Positions 45,798-55,364 of a stretch of 64,000 nucleotides of DNA are shown one piece after another (within the stretch, counting starts at the first letter, position 1; every line of letters starts with the position of its first letter). Source of the stretch: Bradyrhizobium xenonodulans. Lineage in GTDB: Bacteria; Pseudomonadota; Alphaproteobacteria; Rhizobiales; Xanthobacteraceae. Location of the stretch: NCBI RefSeq assembly GCF_027594865.1, contig NZ_CP089391.1, forward strand, positions 4,122,501-4,186,500, read 5' to 3'. A program made the translations under genes and the position numbers. The notes under the pieces are model-generated. The model was given only the letters and a program-made list of their open reading frames with translations. It had not been told where the DNA came from and made no database searches.

Positions 45798-46988
45798 CTA
45801 GCCGCCGCCCTTCGTCCCTGGTTGCGCGTTGGTCGCAAGAGCGGGAGCAGGCGTAGCGAGGAGAAAGCCAACAGTCTCGTTCAGAAGCTCGTGGGCACGG
45901 TCGACGATGTCGTCCAGCGAGATCGTCTTCGCGAACATGCGCTGTGCTTCAGCCAGCAGCTGCTCCCGGGTCGGCATGCTGGCCAGACGCAGATCGGCAT
46001 GGTGCTGCAACTGAACGAGCGTATCCCGCACCGACAATTCGGTCTCGTGGATCGAGGTCCTGATCGCCTGCGCGATGTGCTCGGGATTGAAGCGGGCGGC
46101 GAGCTGCTCGGCCGCCTGCTTGACCACGCGCGAGCCCAACCGATGCTCGTTGCGCAGGACCTGCTTCGGGGGCGCCTTCAAATCCCGGACGATCCCGAAC
46201 CAGGACAGGGCCACCAGGATATAATAGGTGAAGTCGATCTCGTACCAATAGAAGCCCTGCCGCGCGCTGGCCTGATAGGCGTGGTGATTGTTGTGCCACC
46301 CCTCACCCATCGTGAAGAATGCGAGCAGCCAATTGTTGCGGGAGTCATCGCCGGTCACATACCGCCGGCGGCCGTGAACATGCGCGAGGGAATTGATGCA
46401 GAACGTGGCGTGATACACCAGCACGGTGCTCCAGAGGAAGCCGACCACGAGTCCTGACCACCCCGCAATGAGGAAGCAGAGGCCCGCGAGCACGAAGGCC
46501 GGCAGAAGCTCCAGCCTGTGCAGCCACATCAACTCGGGATAGGCCGCCAGGTCCGACACTTTCACGAGATCGGTCGCATCGTGCTGCCGGTAGAATATCC
46601 AGCCGAGATGACTGTAGACGAAGCCCTTGTGCCGCGGTGAATGCACATCATGCGCCGTATCGGAATGAAGATGATGATGGCGATGCTTGGCAGCCCACCA
46701 CAACACGCTTTTCTGGGCGCTGCTCTGGGCCAGGAAGGCCAGGATGAACTGAAACAACCGGCTGGTCGCGTAGGCCCGATGCGAGAAGTACCGATGATAC
46801 CCGGCCGTGATCCCGAACATGCGCAGCCAGTACAGAACCACGCAAATGGTCACCGCTTGCCACGAAATTCCCGACCAGATCGCCGCGACACATCCCACGT
46901 GGACCAATACGAACGGCAGGACCTGCGGATACATGACGTCGTCGTGTTCGTCGTCGGTGTCCTGGTCTCGCTCGATATTGATGGGCAC
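45798..46988 (-). CDS. Fatty acid (acyl-CoA) delta-9-type desaturase
   Basis: This 396-residue membrane di-iron enzyme introduces a double bond into fatty acyl chains. The three histidine boxes are HRYFSH, HRHHH (in AAKHRHHHLHSD) and HNNHH (in GEGWHNNHHAY). Hydrophobic segments flank them. The C-terminal 90 residues form an amphipathic, Leu/Gln-rich region not seen in the shortest family members. A GTG start at 46988 with GAGG 8 bases upstream is preferred; a longer ATG start at 47108 would translate through a strong hairpin. Confidence 0.87.
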   Translation of the reverse strand: MPINIERDQDTDDEHDDVMYPQVLPFVLVHVGCVAAIWSGISWQAVTICVVLYWLRMFGITAGYHRYFSHRAYATSRLFQFILAFLAQSSAQKSVLWWAAKHRHHHLHSDTAHDVHSPRHKGFVYSHLGWIFYRQHDATDLVKVSDLAAYPELMWLHRLELLPAFVLAGLCFLIAGWSGLVVGFLWSTVLVYHATFCINSLAHVHGRRRYVTGDDSRNNWLLAFFTMGEGWHNNHHAYQASARQGFYWYEIDFTYYILVALSWFGIVRDLKAPPKQVLRNEHRLGSRVVKQAAEQLAARFNPEHIAQAIRTSIHETELSVRDTLVQLQHHADLRLASMPTREQLLAEAQRMFAKTISLDDIVDRAHELLNETVGFLLATPAPALATNAQPGTKGGG

Positions 46989-47022
46989 GCTCGTAACCTC
47001 GGTTGTTTCAATGGGCGGGTAC

Positions 47023-47055
47023 AAAAAACCCGCGGCCGGTAAACCAGTCGCGGGT
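47023..47055 (-). terminator. Hairpin plus T-tract just upstream of the desaturase
   Basis: On the minus strand ACCCGCG (47049-47055) pairs with CGCGGGT (47028-47034). An inner CTGG / CCGG stem and a TTTA loop extend it, and six T residues follow. It lies about 35 bases before the desaturase GTG and about 145 bases after the mfd stop. It may end mfd transcription or attenuate the desaturase message. Confidence 0.7.
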
Positions 47056-47200
47056 CGCACGAACCAGAGGCTCTGTGACGTGGCCAAGTCGTTTGGCCGA
47101 AACTCCACGAATCGAACATGGCTGTTGTTCGATCATTCTGCAAGTGGCCAGATGTCGCTGTTTTCGTATCCAAATACCGCGTTAGTGGCCCCGGGAACCA

Positions 47201-50200
47201 CTACGCCGCCTTCTTGCTCTCGGCAAGCTGCGCCAGCTGCCGCATGATCTCGGTGGTTCCGGCGAGACGCTCTTCCGGCGTCTCCCAGTCCTGTAAAAAT
47301 ACGACCTTCATGTCGGGCCGTACTTTTGCGGCCTGGCCATGGCTCTTGATGAACGACACCAGGCGTTCGGGATGAGCAAAGGAATTGTCGCGGAAGGCGA
47401 TGACCGCGCCCTTCGGGCCGGCGTCGATCTTCCCGACATTGGCCCGGCGGCAGAACGCCTTGATTGCGGCGACCTTGAACAGGTAGCGCACCTCGTCGGG
47501 CAGCACGCCGAAGCGGTCGCGCATCTCGGCGCCGAAGTTCTCGATCTCCTCCTCGGTGTCGAGATCGGCGAGGCGCCGATACAGCGACAGCCGCACCGAG
47601 AGATCGCCGACATAGTCCTCCGGAATGAGCACCGGCATGCCGATGGTGATCGACGGCGACCAGCGGTCGGCGGCAGGCTCGGAGACGCCGGCCTTGAGGT
47701 TGACGATCGCCTCCTCCAGCATCGATTGATACAGCTCAAAGCCGACCTCCTTGATGTGGCCGGACTGCTCCTCGCCCAAGAGATTGCCGGCGCCGCGGAT
47801 GTCGAGGTCGTGCGAGGCGAGCTGGAAGCCCGCGCCCAGCGTCTCCAGCGATTGCAGTACGGTGAGCCGGCGCTCGGCCTGCGCCGTGATCTTCTGCTGC
47901 GCCGGCAGCGTGAACAGCGCATAGGCCCGCAGCTTGGAACGGCCGACGCGGCCGCGGAGCTGATAGAGCTGCGCGAGGCCGAACATATCGGCGCGGTGCA
48001 CGATCAACGTGTTGGCGTTGGGGATGTCGAGGCCGGATTCGACGATGGTCGTCGACAGCAGGATGTCGAACTTGCCGTCGTAGAACGCGGTCATGATGTC
48101 CTCGATCACGGCGGGCGGCATCTGGCCGTGGGCGACCGCAACCTTCATCTCCGGCACGTTCTTGTCGAGGAAGTCCTTGACCTCGGCGAGGTCGTCGATG
48201 CGCGGCACCACGTAGAACGCCTGGCCGCCGCGATAGCGCTCGCGCAGCAGCGCCTCGCGGATCATCAGCGGATCGTGCGGGGCGACGAAGGTACGGACCG
48301 CGAGACGGTCCACGGGAGGCGAGGCAATGATCGAGAGCTCGCGGACGCCGGTGAGCGCCAGTTGCAGCGTGCGCGGGATCGGCGTCGCCGACAGCGTCAG
48401 CACGTGCACTTCGGAACGCAGCGCCTTCAGCCGCTCCTTGTGAGTGACGCCAAAATGCTGCTCCTCGTCGACGATGACGAGGCCGAGATCGCGGAACTTG
48501 ATGGCCTTGCCGAGCAGCGCGTGGGTGCCGACGACGATGTCGACCGAGCCGTCGGCAATGCCCTTCTTTACGAGGTTGAGCTCCTTGGTCGCAACCAGAC
48601 GCGAGGCCTGCGCCACGTTCACCGGAAAGCCCTTGAAGCGCTCGGTGAAAGTTTTTGCGTGCTGGCGCGCCAACAGCGTGGTCGGCACCACGACCGCGAC
48701 CTGCTTGCCTTCGAGCGCGACGGCAAACGCCGCGCGCAACGCCACCTCGGTTTTGCCGAAGCCGACGTCACCGCAGATCAGCCGGTCCATCGGACGGCCG
48801 AGCTCGAGGTCCTTCAGGGTGGATTCGATGGCCCCTAACTGGTCCTCGGTCTCGTCATAGGGGAACCGCGCACAGAACTCGTCGTAGAGGCCCGGCTGCA
48901 CTGGCAGCTTCGGCGCCTCGTGCAGATGGCGCGCGGCGGCGATCTTGATCAGCTCGCCCGCGATCTCGCGGATACGGTTCTTGAGTTTTGCCTTGCGGGT
49001 CTGCCAGCCGGAGCCGCCGAGACGATCGAGCTCGACGGTGGTCTGGTCGGAGCCGTAGCGCGACAGCAGCTCGATGTTCTCGACCGGCAGGAATAGTTTT
49101 GCGTCAGCGGCATAATGCAATTCGAGACAATCATGCGGCGCGCCGGCGACGTCGAGCGTCTGCAAGCCGACAAAGCGGCCGATGCCGTGGTCGGCATGGA
49201 CGACGATGTCGCCGGCCGTGAGGCTCGTCACCTCCGAGATGAAATTGTCGAGCTTGCGGCTCCCCTTGCGCGGCCGCACCAGGCGGTCGCCCAAAATATC
49301 TTGCTCGCTGATCAGCGCGATCTCGTCGGTCTCGAAACCGCTTTCGAGGCCGAGCACGGCCAGCATGGTCCCGTTGCGCGGGGTCGCCTGCACCGTGCGC
49401 CACGTGTTCACGCTGGTGGTGTGGGTCAGCTTGTGGTCGCGCAGCATCGAAGTCATGCGGTCGCGCGAGCCTTCGCTCCAGAGCGCGATCACGACCTTCT
49501 TGCGCTGGGCATGCAGCGCCATCACGTGACTGACGACGGACTCGAACACGTTGACGGTGGTGTCGTTACGTTCAGGCGCGAAGTCGCGGCCCTTGCGCGC
49601 GCCGGCATCGACGATGGTTGCGCCGTCGGCGGGCACCGAGAACTGCGTCAGCCGCACCAGCGGCATCTCGCCCTCGCGCTTCGTCCATTCGGCGTCGGTC
49701 AGATAGAGCCGGTCAGGCGGCAGCGGCTTGTAGATGGCGCCGCCGCCGGGATGCTCCATCGCATCGCGGCGGGCCTCGTAATAGTCCTGGATCTGCTTGA
49801 AGCGCTCGCGGACGGCGTCCTCGGCCTGCGGCTCGATCGCGATCGGAGCCCCTTGCAGATAGTCGAACAGCGTGTCCATCCGGTCCTGGAACAGCGGCAG
49901 CCAGTGCTCCATGCCGGGATGGCGGCGGCCTTCGCTGACGGCCTCGTACAGCGCATCGTCGCGCTCGGGCGCGCCGAACTCGGCGACATAGCCCATGCGG
50001 AACCGGCGGATCGTGTCGGTGACCAGCTGGAATTCCGAGACCGGCACCAGATTCAGCGCCCGCATGTCCCGCAGCGTGCGCTGGGTCTCGGCGTCGAAGG
50101 TGCGGATCGATTCCAGGCTGTCGCCGAAGAAGTCGAAGCGCACCGGCTGCTCGAGGCCGGCCGGAAACAGGTCGAGGATGCCGCCGCGCACGGCATATTC

Positions 50201-50719
50201 GCCGGGCTCGCGCACGGTGGACGAGCGATTGTAGCCGTTGTGCTCCAGCCAGGCGACGATGGTGTCCATCGGCACGACATTGCCCGGCGCGACCGACAGC
50301 GCCTGCGCCGCGACGAGCTCGCGCGCGGGCACCCGCTGCACGACGGCATTCACGGTCGTCAAAACGATCAGCGGCTTGTCGCTGCCGGTGAGCGAGGCCA
50401 GTCGTGCCAGCGTGGTCAGGCGTTGCGCCAGGATGCCGCCATGCGGCGAGACGCGGTCATAGGGCTGGCAGTCCCAGGCCGGGAAGGTCAGCACCGGCAG
50501 ATCCGGCGCGAAGAATTGCAGCGCGCGTTCGAGCTGCTGCATCCGCGCGCCGTCGCGGCAGACCACGGCAAGGCTGACGGCCGGCTTCTTCGGCCGCGCC
50601 GCGATGGCGCGCGCGAGATCGGAGACGACGAGGCCCTCGGCGCCTTCCGCGACATTGGCAAGCGTCAGCGCGCGGCCGGGCGTGAGCAGCTCGGCCGGCG
50701 ACTTCAAACCCGGTTTCAT
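47201..50719 (-). CDS. mfd: Transcription-repair coupling factor
   Basis: This 1172-residue translocase removes stalled RNA polymerase and recruits UvrA. The order is a UvrB-homology region (about 20-350), an RNA polymerase interaction domain near 480-560 and the RecG-like motor. The motor has Walker A GDVGFGKTEVAL, the DEEQ box VIVDEEQHFGV and the SATPIPRTLQLAL motif III, followed by the C-terminal TRCF domain. Length is standard. Its ATG overlaps the sdhE stop by 4 bases. Confidence 0.97.
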   Translation of the reverse strand: MKPGLKSPAELLTPGRALTLANVAEGAEGLVVSDLARAIAARPKKPAVSLAVVCRDGARMQQLERALQFFAPDLPVLTFPAWDCQPYDRVSPHGGILAQRLTTLARLASLTGSDKPLIVLTTVNAVVQRVPARELVAAQALSVAPGNVVPMDTIVAWLEHNGYNRSSTVREPGEYAVRGGILDLFPAGLEQPVRFDFFGDSLESIRTFDAETQRTLRDMRALNLVPVSEFQLVTDTIRRFRMGYVAEFGAPERDDALYEAVSEGRRHPGMEHWLPLFQDRMDTLFDYLQGAPIAIEPQAEDAVRERFKQIQDYYEARRDAMEHPGGGAIYKPLPPDRLYLTDAEWTKREGEMPLVRLTQFSVPADGATIVDAGARKGRDFAPERNDTTVNVFESVVSHVMALHAQRKKVVIALWSEGSRDRMTSMLRDHKLTHTTSVNTWRTVQATPRNGTMLAVLGLESGFETDEIALISEQDILGDRLVRPRKGSRKLDNFISEVTSLTAGDIVVHADHGIGRFVGLQTLDVAGAPHDCLELHYAADAKLFLPVENIELLSRYGSDQTTVELDRLGGSGWQTRKAKLKNRIREIAGELIKIAAARHLHEAPKLPVQPGLYDEFCARFPYDETEDQLGAIESTLKDLELGRPMDRLICGDVGFGKTEVALRAAFAVALEGKQVAVVVPTTLLARQHAKTFTERFKGFPVNVAQASRLVATKELNLVKKGIADGSVDIVVGTHALLGKAIKFRDLGLVIVDEEQHFGVTHKERLKALRSEVHVLTLSATPIPRTLQLALTGVRELSIIASPPVDRLAVRTFVAPHDPLMIREALLRERYRGGQAFYVVPRIDDLAEVKDFLDKNVPEMKVAVAHGQMPPAVIEDIMTAFYDGKFDILLSTTIVESGLDIPNANTLIVHRADMFGLAQLYQLRGRVGRSKLRAYALFTLPAQQKITAQAERRLTVLQSLETLGAGFQLASHDLDIRGAGNLLGEEQSGHIKEVGFELYQSMLEEAIVNLKAGVSEPAADRWSPSITIGMPVLIPEDYVGDLSVRLSLYRRLADLDTEEEIENFGAEMRDRFGVLPDEVRYLFKVAAIKAFCRRANVGKIDAGPKGAVIAFRDNSFAHPERLVSFIKSHGQAAKVRPDMKVVFLQDWETPEERLAGTTEIMRQLAQLAESKKAA

Positions 50720-51006
50720 AGATCGCCGTCCGTAATCGGAAACGCCTTGATGCGGGCAAACAGCGCGCCGGTGACATCAGGTGGCAGCACCTTGTCGCCG
50801 GTGATGGCAGCATAGAGATCGGGATCGTTGGCCTCGAGCAGGGCCTCGAGTTCGGTCAATTCAAGCTCGGACAGATTGCCGATCTCGGCATCCGCGAACC
50901 GGCCGAGGATCAAATCCATCTCGCGCGTGCCGCGGTGCCAGCAGCGGAACAGCAGCCGCTTGCGGCGGTCGTCCAGCCCGTTGCTCGATCGTGTCGTTCC
51001 CGTCAT
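50716..51006 (-). CDS. sdhE: Succinate dehydrogenase assembly factor SdhE
   Basis: This 96-residue protein of the DUF339/SdhE family assists covalent FAD attachment to SdhA. The diagnostic motif is CWHRGTREMDLILGRF with the RGxxE core, and LEALLEANDPDLYAAITG follows. It sits between recG (divergent) and mfd, an arrangement usual for alphaproteobacteria, and is translationally coupled to mfd. Confidence 0.92.
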   Translation of the reverse strand: MTGTTRSSNGLDDRRKRLLFRCWHRGTREMDLILGRFADAEIGNLSELELTELEALLEANDPDLYAAITGDKVLPPDVTGALFARIKAFPITDGDL

Positions 51007-51094
51007 GTCTCAAATCCAGTCAAACGCCAAAAGCCCGGACGTGCCGGGCCGGGGTGATATAGCCACTCGAACCTGCCGTGTCAGCCCTCGATTT

Positions 51095-51162
51095 GTCATG
51101 CCCGCCGCTCGCGCCGGGACGCGAAAAAAGACGTGGATGCCGGGCATAAAGCCGGGCATGAC
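51095..51162. repeat. Inverted repeat (GTCATGCCCG type)
   Basis: Arms GTCATGCCCG / CGGGCATGAC, 10 bases each, enclose 48 bases that include GTGGATGCCGGGCATAAAGC. Elements of this pattern recur between genes in Bradyrhizobium-type genomes. It lies in the short region between the divergent sdhE and recG genes, close to both promoters. Confidence 0.75.
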
Positions 51163-51190
51163 GGGCCAAAACGATCCTAGATTCGCCCCC

Positions 51191-53299
51191 ATGCGCCCCA
51201 GCCTGCTCAATCCGCTGTTTGCTGCCGTGACCAGCCTGCCCGGCGTCGGTCCGAAGCAGGACAAGCTGCTGCAATATTTGCTCAGCCGGAGCGAGACGCC
51301 GCGGCTGGTCGATCTGCTGCTGCATCTGCCGAGCCAGGTCATCGACCGTAGGGCCCGGCCGAAGATCCGCGACGCCGTGCAGGGAACCATGGTGACGCTG
51401 GAGGTCACCGTCGACCGCCACCGCCCACCCCCGCCACGCAACGCGCGCGCGCCGTATCTGGTCTATGCCAGCGACGACACCGGCGACGTCGTGCTGACCT
51501 TCTTCCGCGCCAAGCCCGGCTATGTCGAAAAACTGCTGCCCGTCGGCGAGAAGCGCTACGTCTCCGGCACGCTGCAGATGTATGACGGCATCCCGCAGAT
51601 CGTGCATCCCGACCGCGTGCTGGACGAGGAGGCGATCTCAAAGCTCTCGGGCATCGACCCCGTCTATCCCCTGACGGAGGGCCTCGCGCTCGGCTCGCTC
51701 CGCCGTGCGATCGCGCAGGCGCTGCAAAAGCTGCCGGCCCTGCCCGAATGGATCAGCCCTGAGGTGCTGCGCCGTTGCAATTTCCCGCCGATCACCGAAG
51801 CGCTCAACCGCGTACACCAGCCGGTCGAGCTCACGGACATCCTGCCTGACCAGCCGTTCTGGTCGCGGCTCGCCTTCGATGAACTCTTGGCCGGCCAGCT
51901 TGCGCTCGCCCTGATCCGCGCGCAACTGCGTCGCCCCGCCGGCGTGCGCAATGCCGGCGACGGGCACTTGCGCAACCAGATCATCGACGCCCTGCCCTAT
52001 GCACTCACGCCCTCGCAGCGCAACGCCGCGGCGGCCATCGCCGAGGATCTGAAGCAGCCGGTGCGCATGCTGCGGCTGCTCCAGGGCGACGTCGGCTCCG
52101 GCAAGACCGTGGTGGCGCTGCTCGCGGCAGCCGCTGTCGCCGAGGTCGGCAAGCAGGCCGCACTGATGGCCCCGACTGAAATTCTGGCGCGCCAGCACAT
52201 CAAGACCATCGCGCCGCTGGCCGAACGCGCCGGATTGCGGGTCGCGATCCTCACCGGCCGCGAAAAGGGCAAGGAGCGGCGCGAGCTGCTGGCGCAGCTT
52301 GAAGCTGGCGAGATCAATCTCCTCGTCGGCACCCACGCGCTGATCCAGGACGACGTGATCTTTCATGATCTCGCCCTCGCCATCGTCGACGAGCAGCATC
52401 GCTTTGGCGTGCGCGAACGGCTGGCGTTGACATCGAAGGGCGAAGCCGTCGACGTGCTGGTGCTGAGCGCCACGCCCATTCCGCGCACGCTGGTGCTGAC
52501 CTATTTCGGCGACATGGACGTCAGCGAGCTCCGCGAGAAGCCGGCCGGCCGCCAGCCGATCGAAACCCGCACCATCTCGATGAGCCGCCTCGACGAGGTC
52601 ACGGAGAGCATCGGCCGCGCGCTCCAGTCCGGCAAGCTGGTCTACTGGATCTGCCCGCTGGTCGATGAGTCCGAGGCCGAAGGCACCGAGCATCTCACCA
52701 ATGCGACCAAACGCTTCGAGAGCCTGCAGAAGCGTTTCGGCGACCGCGTCGGCCTGGTTCACGGCCAGATGAAGGGCGCCGAAAAGGACCGCGTGATGGG
52801 CCAGTTCGCTGCCCACGAGATCGGCCTCTTGGTTGCGACCACCGTGGTCGAGGTCGGCGTCGACGTGCCGGCCGCCACCATCATGGTGATCGAGAACGCC
52901 GAACGCTTTGGTCTCGCCCAGCTGCATCAGCTCCGCGGCCGCATCGGGCGCGGCTCGGAAGCCTCGACCTGCCTGCTGCTCTATTCGGAGCCGCTCGGCG
53001 AGATGTCGAAGGCCCGGCTGAAGGTGATCCGCGAGACCACCGACGGTTTTCGCATCGCCGAGGAAGACCTGAAGCTGCGCGGCGAAGGCGACGTGCTGGG
53101 CGTGCGCCAGAGCGGCCTGCCCGGCTACCGCATCGCGCGCTCGGAGGTGCACGGCCAGCTCATCACCCAGGCTAGAGACGAAGCGCTGCGCATCCTGAAG
53201 GACGATCCGCAGCTGAAAGGCGAACGCGGCGAGGCGCTAAGATGCCTGCTGTATCTCTACGAGCGTGACGAGGCGATCCCGCTGATCGGGGCGGGTTAG
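51191..53299 (+). CDS. recG: ATP-dependent DNA helicase RecG
   Basis: This 702-residue helicase remodels stalled forks and branched recombination intermediates. The N-terminal wedge begins RPSLLNPLFAAVTSLPGVGPKQ with a helix-hairpin-helix-like SLPGVGPKQ. The motor has Walker A GDVGSGKTVVALL, the DEQH box IVDEQHRFGV and SATPIPRTLVLT. Length is normal. The start ATG51191 excludes a longer reading frame that would run through the inverted repeat upstream. Its last 4 bases overlap the end of the convergent panE-like gene. Confidence 0.96.
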   Translation: MRPSLLNPLFAAVTSLPGVGPKQDKLLQYLLSRSETPRLVDLLLHLPSQVIDRRARPKIRDAVQGTMVTLEVTVDRHRPPPPRNARAPYLVYASDDTGDVVLTFFRAKPGYVEKLLPVGEKRYVSGTLQMYDGIPQIVHPDRVLDEEAISKLSGIDPVYPLTEGLALGSLRRAIAQALQKLPALPEWISPEVLRRCNFPPITEALNRVHQPVELTDILPDQPFWSRLAFDELLAGQLALALIRAQLRRPAGVRNAGDGHLRNQIIDALPYALTPSQRNAAAAIAEDLKQPVRMLRLLQGDVGSGKTVVALLAAAAVAEVGKQAALMAPTEILARQHIKTIAPLAERAGLRVAILTGREKGKERRELLAQLEAGEINLLVGTHALIQDDVIFHDLALAIVDEQHRFGVRERLALTSKGEAVDVLVLSATPIPRTLVLTYFGDMDVSELREKPAGRQPIETRTISMSRLDEVTESIGRALQSGKLVYWICPLVDESEAEGTEHLTNATKRFESLQKRFGDRVGLVHGQMKGAEKDRVMGQFAAHEIGLLVATTVVEVGVDVPAATIMVIENAERFGLAQLHQLRGRIGRGSEASTCLLLYSEPLGEMSKARLKVIRETTDGFRIAEEDLKLRGEGDVLGVRQSGLPGYRIARSEVHGQLITQARDEALRILKDDPQLKGERGEALRCLLYLYERDEAIPLIGAG

Positions 53300-54225
53300 C
53301 TCGCCGCCCTTTGCCGCCCGATCTCGTAGGCCGCCACATGCGCGCGGGCCAGATCCAACAGCGGCGTGTCGATGCCGAGCGCACGGGCCCGGTTGGCCAT
53401 GTCACCGAGGATGTGCTCCGCCTCAGTGATTGAACCGCGCTCGATGTCGCGCAGCATCGACGCCTTGAGCGGCGAGTTCACCGTCGTGAAGAGATTTCGG
53501 TCAAATTCAATGAAAGCTGTGCGTGGTTCGAAACCGGAAGCCGTCGCGACGGAGCAGCATTCCGCAAACAGGCGGAAGATAAACGCCTCGCCGTTCGGCA
53601 CCGTCAGGATGTCTCCAATGCTGGCGCGCATCAGGCAGGTGATGCCGGCGAGCGTCGAGAGCTGGACGAATTTCTCCCACATGTCCTGCATGATCTCTTC
53701 GCTCGCGCGCACGTCGATACCGGGCACCCGCAGCAGCGTCTCCAGCGCGAGCACGCGATCGCTCAGCGCTCCCTTGGTCTCGCCGAAAACGATCGTCTGG
53801 TTGGCCATGAACTGAACGACACGGCCATCAGCGTCGAGCCCGGCACTGACGTTGGCGAGCCCGCCGAGGACGCAGCTCGCGCCGAACCGCGCGGTCAGGG
53901 CGTCGATATGCTTCAACCCGTTGAGGATGGGCAAGATCATCGTGCTACCGCCGACGGCCGGAGCAAACTGGCTCATGGCATCGTCGAGCGAATAGGATTT
54001 CACGCCGACCAGCACGACGTCGAAGGCGTCCTTGAGATCATCCGCCACGAGGATCTTCGGCTGGAGCGCAAAGTCGCCATGCGGGCTCACGACCTGCAAT
54101 CCATTCCGCCGCAATTGCTCCGCACGTCCAGCCCGCACCAGAAAGGTCACGTCGCGGCCGGCTCGGACCAGGCAAGCTCCGTAATAACCACCAAGCGCGC
54201 CCGCGCCGATCACCAGCACTCTCAT
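53296..54225 (-). CDS. 2-dehydropantoate 2-reductase (PanE/ApbA family)
   Basis: This 309-residue NADPH-dependent reductase of the ketopantoate reductase family makes pantoate for coenzyme A synthesis. It begins RVLVIGAGALGGYYGACL (GxGxxG) and has VLVGVKSYSLDDAM near residue 75. The catalytic Lys and Glu are probably in MWEKFVQLSTLAGITCL and the following domain. The family has paralogues acting on other 2-oxo acids, so PanE itself is likely but unproven. GGAG lies 5 bases before ATG54225. Confidence 0.85.
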   Translation of the reverse strand: MRVLVIGAGALGGYYGACLVRAGRDVTFLVRAGRAEQLRRNGLQVVSPHGDFALQPKILVADDLKDAFDVVLVGVKSYSLDDAMSQFAPAVGGSTMILPILNGLKHIDALTARFGASCVLGGLANVSAGLDADGRVVQFMANQTIVFGETKGALSDRVLALETLLRVPGIDVRASEEIMQDMWEKFVQLSTLAGITCLMRASIGDILTVPNGEAFIFRLFAECCSVATASGFEPRTAFIEFDRNLFTTVNSPLKASMLRDIERGSITEAEHILGDMANRARALGIDTPLLDLARAHVAAYEIGRQRAAS

Positions 54226-54295
54226 TCGAACTCCCATTGCAGAGGAACTGCCTCCGCGGAAGCAATAGCAGATGGGCCTCCCGCCGTCTCCTCCT

Positions 54296-54381
54296 CGTCA
54301 TTGCGAGGAGCAAGGCGACGAAGCAATCCGGAGTGCCTCCGCCGAGGCCGCCTGGATTGCTTCGCTTCGCTCGCAATGACG
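54296..54381. repeat. Palindromic repeat (CGTCATTGCGAG type)
   Basis: Terminal arms CGTCATTGCGAG / CTCGCAATGACG flank a core with AAGCAATCC and GGATTGCTT, itself an inner inverted repeat. This is a frequent intergenic element in Bradyrhizobium and related genomes. It lies between the panE-like gene (its upstream side) and the XRE regulator gene. Confidence 0.85.
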
Positions 54382-54433
54382 ATGGGTGTAGAGCCCGGCA
54401 CATGTCGACCGAGTCATTCGTGGCAACGCCCCC

Positions 54434-55264
54434 TCACCCCCTATGCGCCTGCAAGAACTTCCCGTGCTCGGCCTCAGTCACTTCGTTGGCGGGGAACATG
54501 CATTCGAGCCGGAGTTCTTCCGCGGTCACTGTCTGCGGCGTTCCGACGGTCGTGATCAGGGAAAAATAGTCCAGCGTCACACCATCCTTGACGAAGCTGA
54601 GCGGGATTATCGGCATCGCATCGGAGGTCGACGGCGCGCGCCATTCCGGCTTCACGTCGGGATATCGCGACAGCTCCTCCAGCAGCGCCTTGGTCCTGAG
54701 ATCGACGACGTGCCCGACCGCTTCGCGATGCACCCGTGCGAGCAATCCGCGCGCGGTCTGCGGCCAGTTCGCGATGAAGGGACGCATGCCGTCCGGATCG
54801 AACATGAGGTGCAGCAGGTTCCGCGGAGTCGGCCGCGCCGACATGTCGATGAAGCAGTTGAACAGAAGCGGCGCGGCCTCGTTGGTCATCAGCACGTTCC
54901 AGTAGCGGTCCATGACGATGGCCGGGAACGGCTCGTGCTGCTGGAGCATCCGTCGCAAGGCGCGGTTGATGCTCATCATGGCCGGCGTGTCCAGCGCGGG
55001 ATCGGCATAGGACGGCGCGTAGCCCGCGGCCAGCAACAGCTCGTTCCGCTCGCGCAAGGGCACGTCGAGAGCCTGGGCCAGATCGAGCAGCATCTGGCGG
55101 CTCGGGATGCTGCGACCGCTCTCGACGAAGCTGATGTGCTTTTGCGAGACGCCGGCGTCGAAAGACAAATCGAGCTGCGTCTTGCCGCGAATGTCCCGCC
55201 ATTGACGCAGCAGCGCGCCCGCGGACGTCGCGCGTGTCTTGGGGGCGCTGGCTGTGGCTTTCAT
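54434..55264 (-). CDS. XRE-family regulator with MmyB-like ligand domain
   Basis: This 276-residue regulator has an N-terminal helix-turn-helix (LRQWRDIRGKTQLDLSFDAGVSQKHISFVESGRSIPS, about residues 15-55). A C-terminal MmyB-like PAS domain (FPAIVMDRYWNVLMTNEAAPLLFNCF and later RTKALLEELSRYPDVKPEWR) follows. Such regulators are thought to bind a fatty-acid-like ligand. Where regulation is known they control a neighbouring reductase or hydrolase gene. The SnoaL-like gene lies upstream on the same strand. ATG55264 is preferred to ATG55300. Confidence 0.87.
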   Translation of the reverse strand: MKATASAPKTRATSAGALLRQWRDIRGKTQLDLSFDAGVSQKHISFVESGRSIPSRQMLLDLAQALDVPLRERNELLLAAGYAPSYADPALDTPAMMSINRALRRMLQQHEPFPAIVMDRYWNVLMTNEAAPLLFNCFIDMSARPTPRNLLHLMFDPDGMRPFIANWPQTARGLLARVHREAVGHVVDLRTKALLEELSRYPDVKPEWRAPSTSDAMPIIPLSFVKDGVTLDYFSLITTVGTPQTVTAEELRLECMFPANEVTEAEHGKFLQAHRG

Positions 55265-55364
55265 TGTCGAACGATCCTTTCGATGGTGCCGCGTCGTCAA
55301 CCCGCGAGCGCCGGTGCCCCGGGATCAACCCCGAGGCACCATTTGGGTCGCCAATGGCGGACAA

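Noticed and set aside
49115..50815. 566-codon plus-strand frame opposite mfd
   Set aside because: Antisense shadow of a conserved gene in GC-rich DNA; no domain and no ribosome binding site.
50828..51190. N-terminal extension of recG
   Set aside because: It would translate through the GTCATGCCCG inverted repeat and across sdhE in antisense; RecG homology begins at ATG51191.
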